From: Erysipelotrichaceae bacterium
GTDB taxonomy: Bacteria; Bacillota_I; Bacilli_A; Erysipelotrichales; Coprobacillaceae
DNA length: 6,125 nucleotides
Direction: 5' to 3'
NCBI GenBank assembly: GCA_021202205.1
Contig: JAJQDJ010000284.1
Span: 1 to 6,125, forward strand
Shown here: positions 5,350 through 6,125 of the stretch, piece after piece
Position numbering within the stretch: the first letter of the stretch is position 1
Layout: every line of letters starts with the position of its first letter
Notes under the pieces: model-generated
Seen by the model: the letters and a program-made list of their open reading frames with translations, nothing else
What the model was told of the DNA's origin: nothing
Database searches by the model: none
Made by a program: the position numbers and the translations under genes

Positions 5350-6067
5350 AATAAAAACACCAAAAGGCGTATTACGAGGATATTTCCATCAACCTGATAA
5401 AGATAGCTATCCTGTATGTCTCATATTTCATGGTTTTACTGGCCTTCATACTGGAACAAAGTTTGCCTATGTTACAATATCTCGATTGTTAGAAGAAAAA
5501 GGTATTGGAAGTGTTAGATTAGATTTTTTAGGAACAGGAGATTCTGATTTAGCATTTAAAGACATGACTTTTAAAGACGAATTAGAATCAGCTGAAATGA
5601 TACTTCAAGAAGTATCAAGCCTTCCTCAAGTATCAGATATTTATTTATTAGGACATTCTATGGGTGGGGCAGTCGCAAGTGAACTAGCTAAACTATATCC
5701 TCATGATATTCAAAAGATGTGTCTATGGGCACCAGCACTTAATTTGAGTGAAGCTTTAGAATATCTTAAAGGACATGTTGAAGAAGCTCCTACGTATGAT
5801 CATGGTGGTTTTGAAATATCTAATGAATTTGTAGAAAACATCATTGCTCGTGATTTTTATAAAGATCTTGATACTTATAAAAATCCACTCATGATTATTC
5901 ATGGTACCAAAGATACAACTGTTCCTTATGATATATCTAATAAATATTTAAAGGAATATTATCAACCAGATTTTCATCCAATCATCAATGCCACACATAA
6001 TTATGATAATCTCAATCATATTAATGAGGTCATCAATTTCACAATTGATTTTCTAACAAAAAAGTGA
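5333..6067 (+). CDS. Alpha/beta hydrolase, cinnamoyl/feruloyl esterase-like
   Basis: The product is a 244-aa cytoplasmic alpha/beta-hydrolase. Visible features are the oxyanion-hole strand FHGFTG (32-37), a DF.GTGDS turn (64-71) as in cinnamoyl esterases and related hydrolases, the nucleophile elbow GHSMGG (107-112, Ser109), a cap region about 132-175, the acid turn IHGTKDTTVP (189-198, Asp194) and the catalytic His in ATHNY (220-224, His222). Lactobacillus and Butyrivibrio cinnamoyl/feruloyl esterases share this order (HGFTG, GHS.GG), so hydrolysis of hydroxycinnamate or similar esters is plausible, but general acyl-ester activity is equally possible. The start overlaps the end of the SGNH gene, with AAGGAGGA (5320-5327) 5 bases upstream. 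It is the last gene of the operon, so all three products are probably made together. Confidence 0.9.
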   Translation: MQKYYEIKTPKGVLRGYFHQPDKDSYPVCLIFHGFTGLHTGTKFAYVTISRLLEEKGIGSVRLDFLGTGDSDLAFKDMTFKDELESAEMILQEVSSLPQVSDIYLLGHSMGGAVASELAKLYPHDIQKMCLWAPALNLSEALEYLKGHVEEAPTYDHGGFEISNEFVENIIARDFYKDLDTYKNPLMIIHGTKDTTVPYDISNKYLKEYYQPDFHPIINATHNYDNLNHINEVINFTIDFLTKK

Positions 6068-6078
6068 CCTAAAGCAAT

Positions 6079-6117
6079 GTCATTAAGTTTATTTTTAAGA
6101 AATTATATGTTAATGAC
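6079..6117. other. 8-bp inverted repeat after the hydrolase operon, possible terminator
   Basis: GTCATTAA (6079-6086) is complementary to TTAATGAC (6110-6117), with a 23-base AT-rich loop, followed by TTT. It is 11 bases after the last stop. The long loop and short T tract make it a weak terminator candidate; the window ends here, so a better hairpin could lie beyond. Confidence 0.3.
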
Positions 6118-6125
6118 TTTACGGG

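Noticed and set aside
1..6125. CRISPR array, insertion sequence, toxin-antitoxin or phage-defence system
   Set aside because: No repeated spacer-like units, terminal inverted repeats, transposase motifs or paired small toxin/antitoxin genes are visible on either strand; the regulators and hydrolases do not match a known defence layout.

Overview
The window is very AT-rich, and its genes sit in short, closely spaced directional blocks with strong AGGAGG-type ribosome binding sites, TATAAT/TGnTATAAT promoters and clean Rho-independent hairpins. TGA ends several genes, so the genetic code is the standard bacterial one. This points to a low-GC Firmicutes (Bacillota) chromosome. The gene content (KdpE-like regulator, RpiR regulator, TIGR04076 protein, zinc-ribbon membrane protein, Tdk, Cof and HAD-IA phosphatases, SGNH hydrolase, cinnamoyl-esterase-like hydrolase) fits a gut member of the Erysipelotrichia best. 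That placement is inference. No mobile element, CRISPR array or phage gene is visible.

Layout. (1) 1-212: tail of an OmpR/KdpE-type response regulator, cut by the window edge and apparently frameshifted, overlapping by 4 bases (ATGA) an intact RpiR/SIS transcription regulator (209-1042). (2) 1165-1575: a TIGR04076-family gene with an in-frame TAA at codon 20. Its last codons form one arm of a perfect 21-bp hairpin (1531-1581). (3) Minus strand, 2160 down to 1585: a promoter, a two-TM zinc-ribbon protein (1722-2111), its terminator, a tRNA promoter, and a tRNA with anticodon GGT (1585-1655) that ends at the same 21-bp hairpin, which therefore works as a bidirectional terminator between convergent genes. 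(4) 2191-3001: promoter, thymidine kinase and terminator. (5) 3018-3998: a Cof-type HAD phosphatase gene interrupted by one in-frame TGA (3182-3184), followed by a small unexplained gap and a terminator. (6) 4011-6067: a tightly coupled three-gene operon encoding a HAD-IA phosphatase, an SGNH/GDSL hydrolase and an alpha/beta hydrolase resembling cinnamoyl/feruloyl esterases.

How the genes relate. Most blocks are independent housekeeping or accessory units. Thymidine kinase salvages thymidine, and the final operon joins a phosphatase to two serine esterases, which suggests processing of a phosphorylated or acylated small molecule, but the substrate cannot be read from sequence. The most notable feature is the state of the DNA: three of the nine protein genes in the first 3.9 kb or so to the end of the window carry a disabling lesion (one frameshift, two single nonsense codons) while the rest of each reading frame is well conserved. 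This means recent gene loss, sequence or assembly error, or (less likely) recoding. I see no convincing new biological system.
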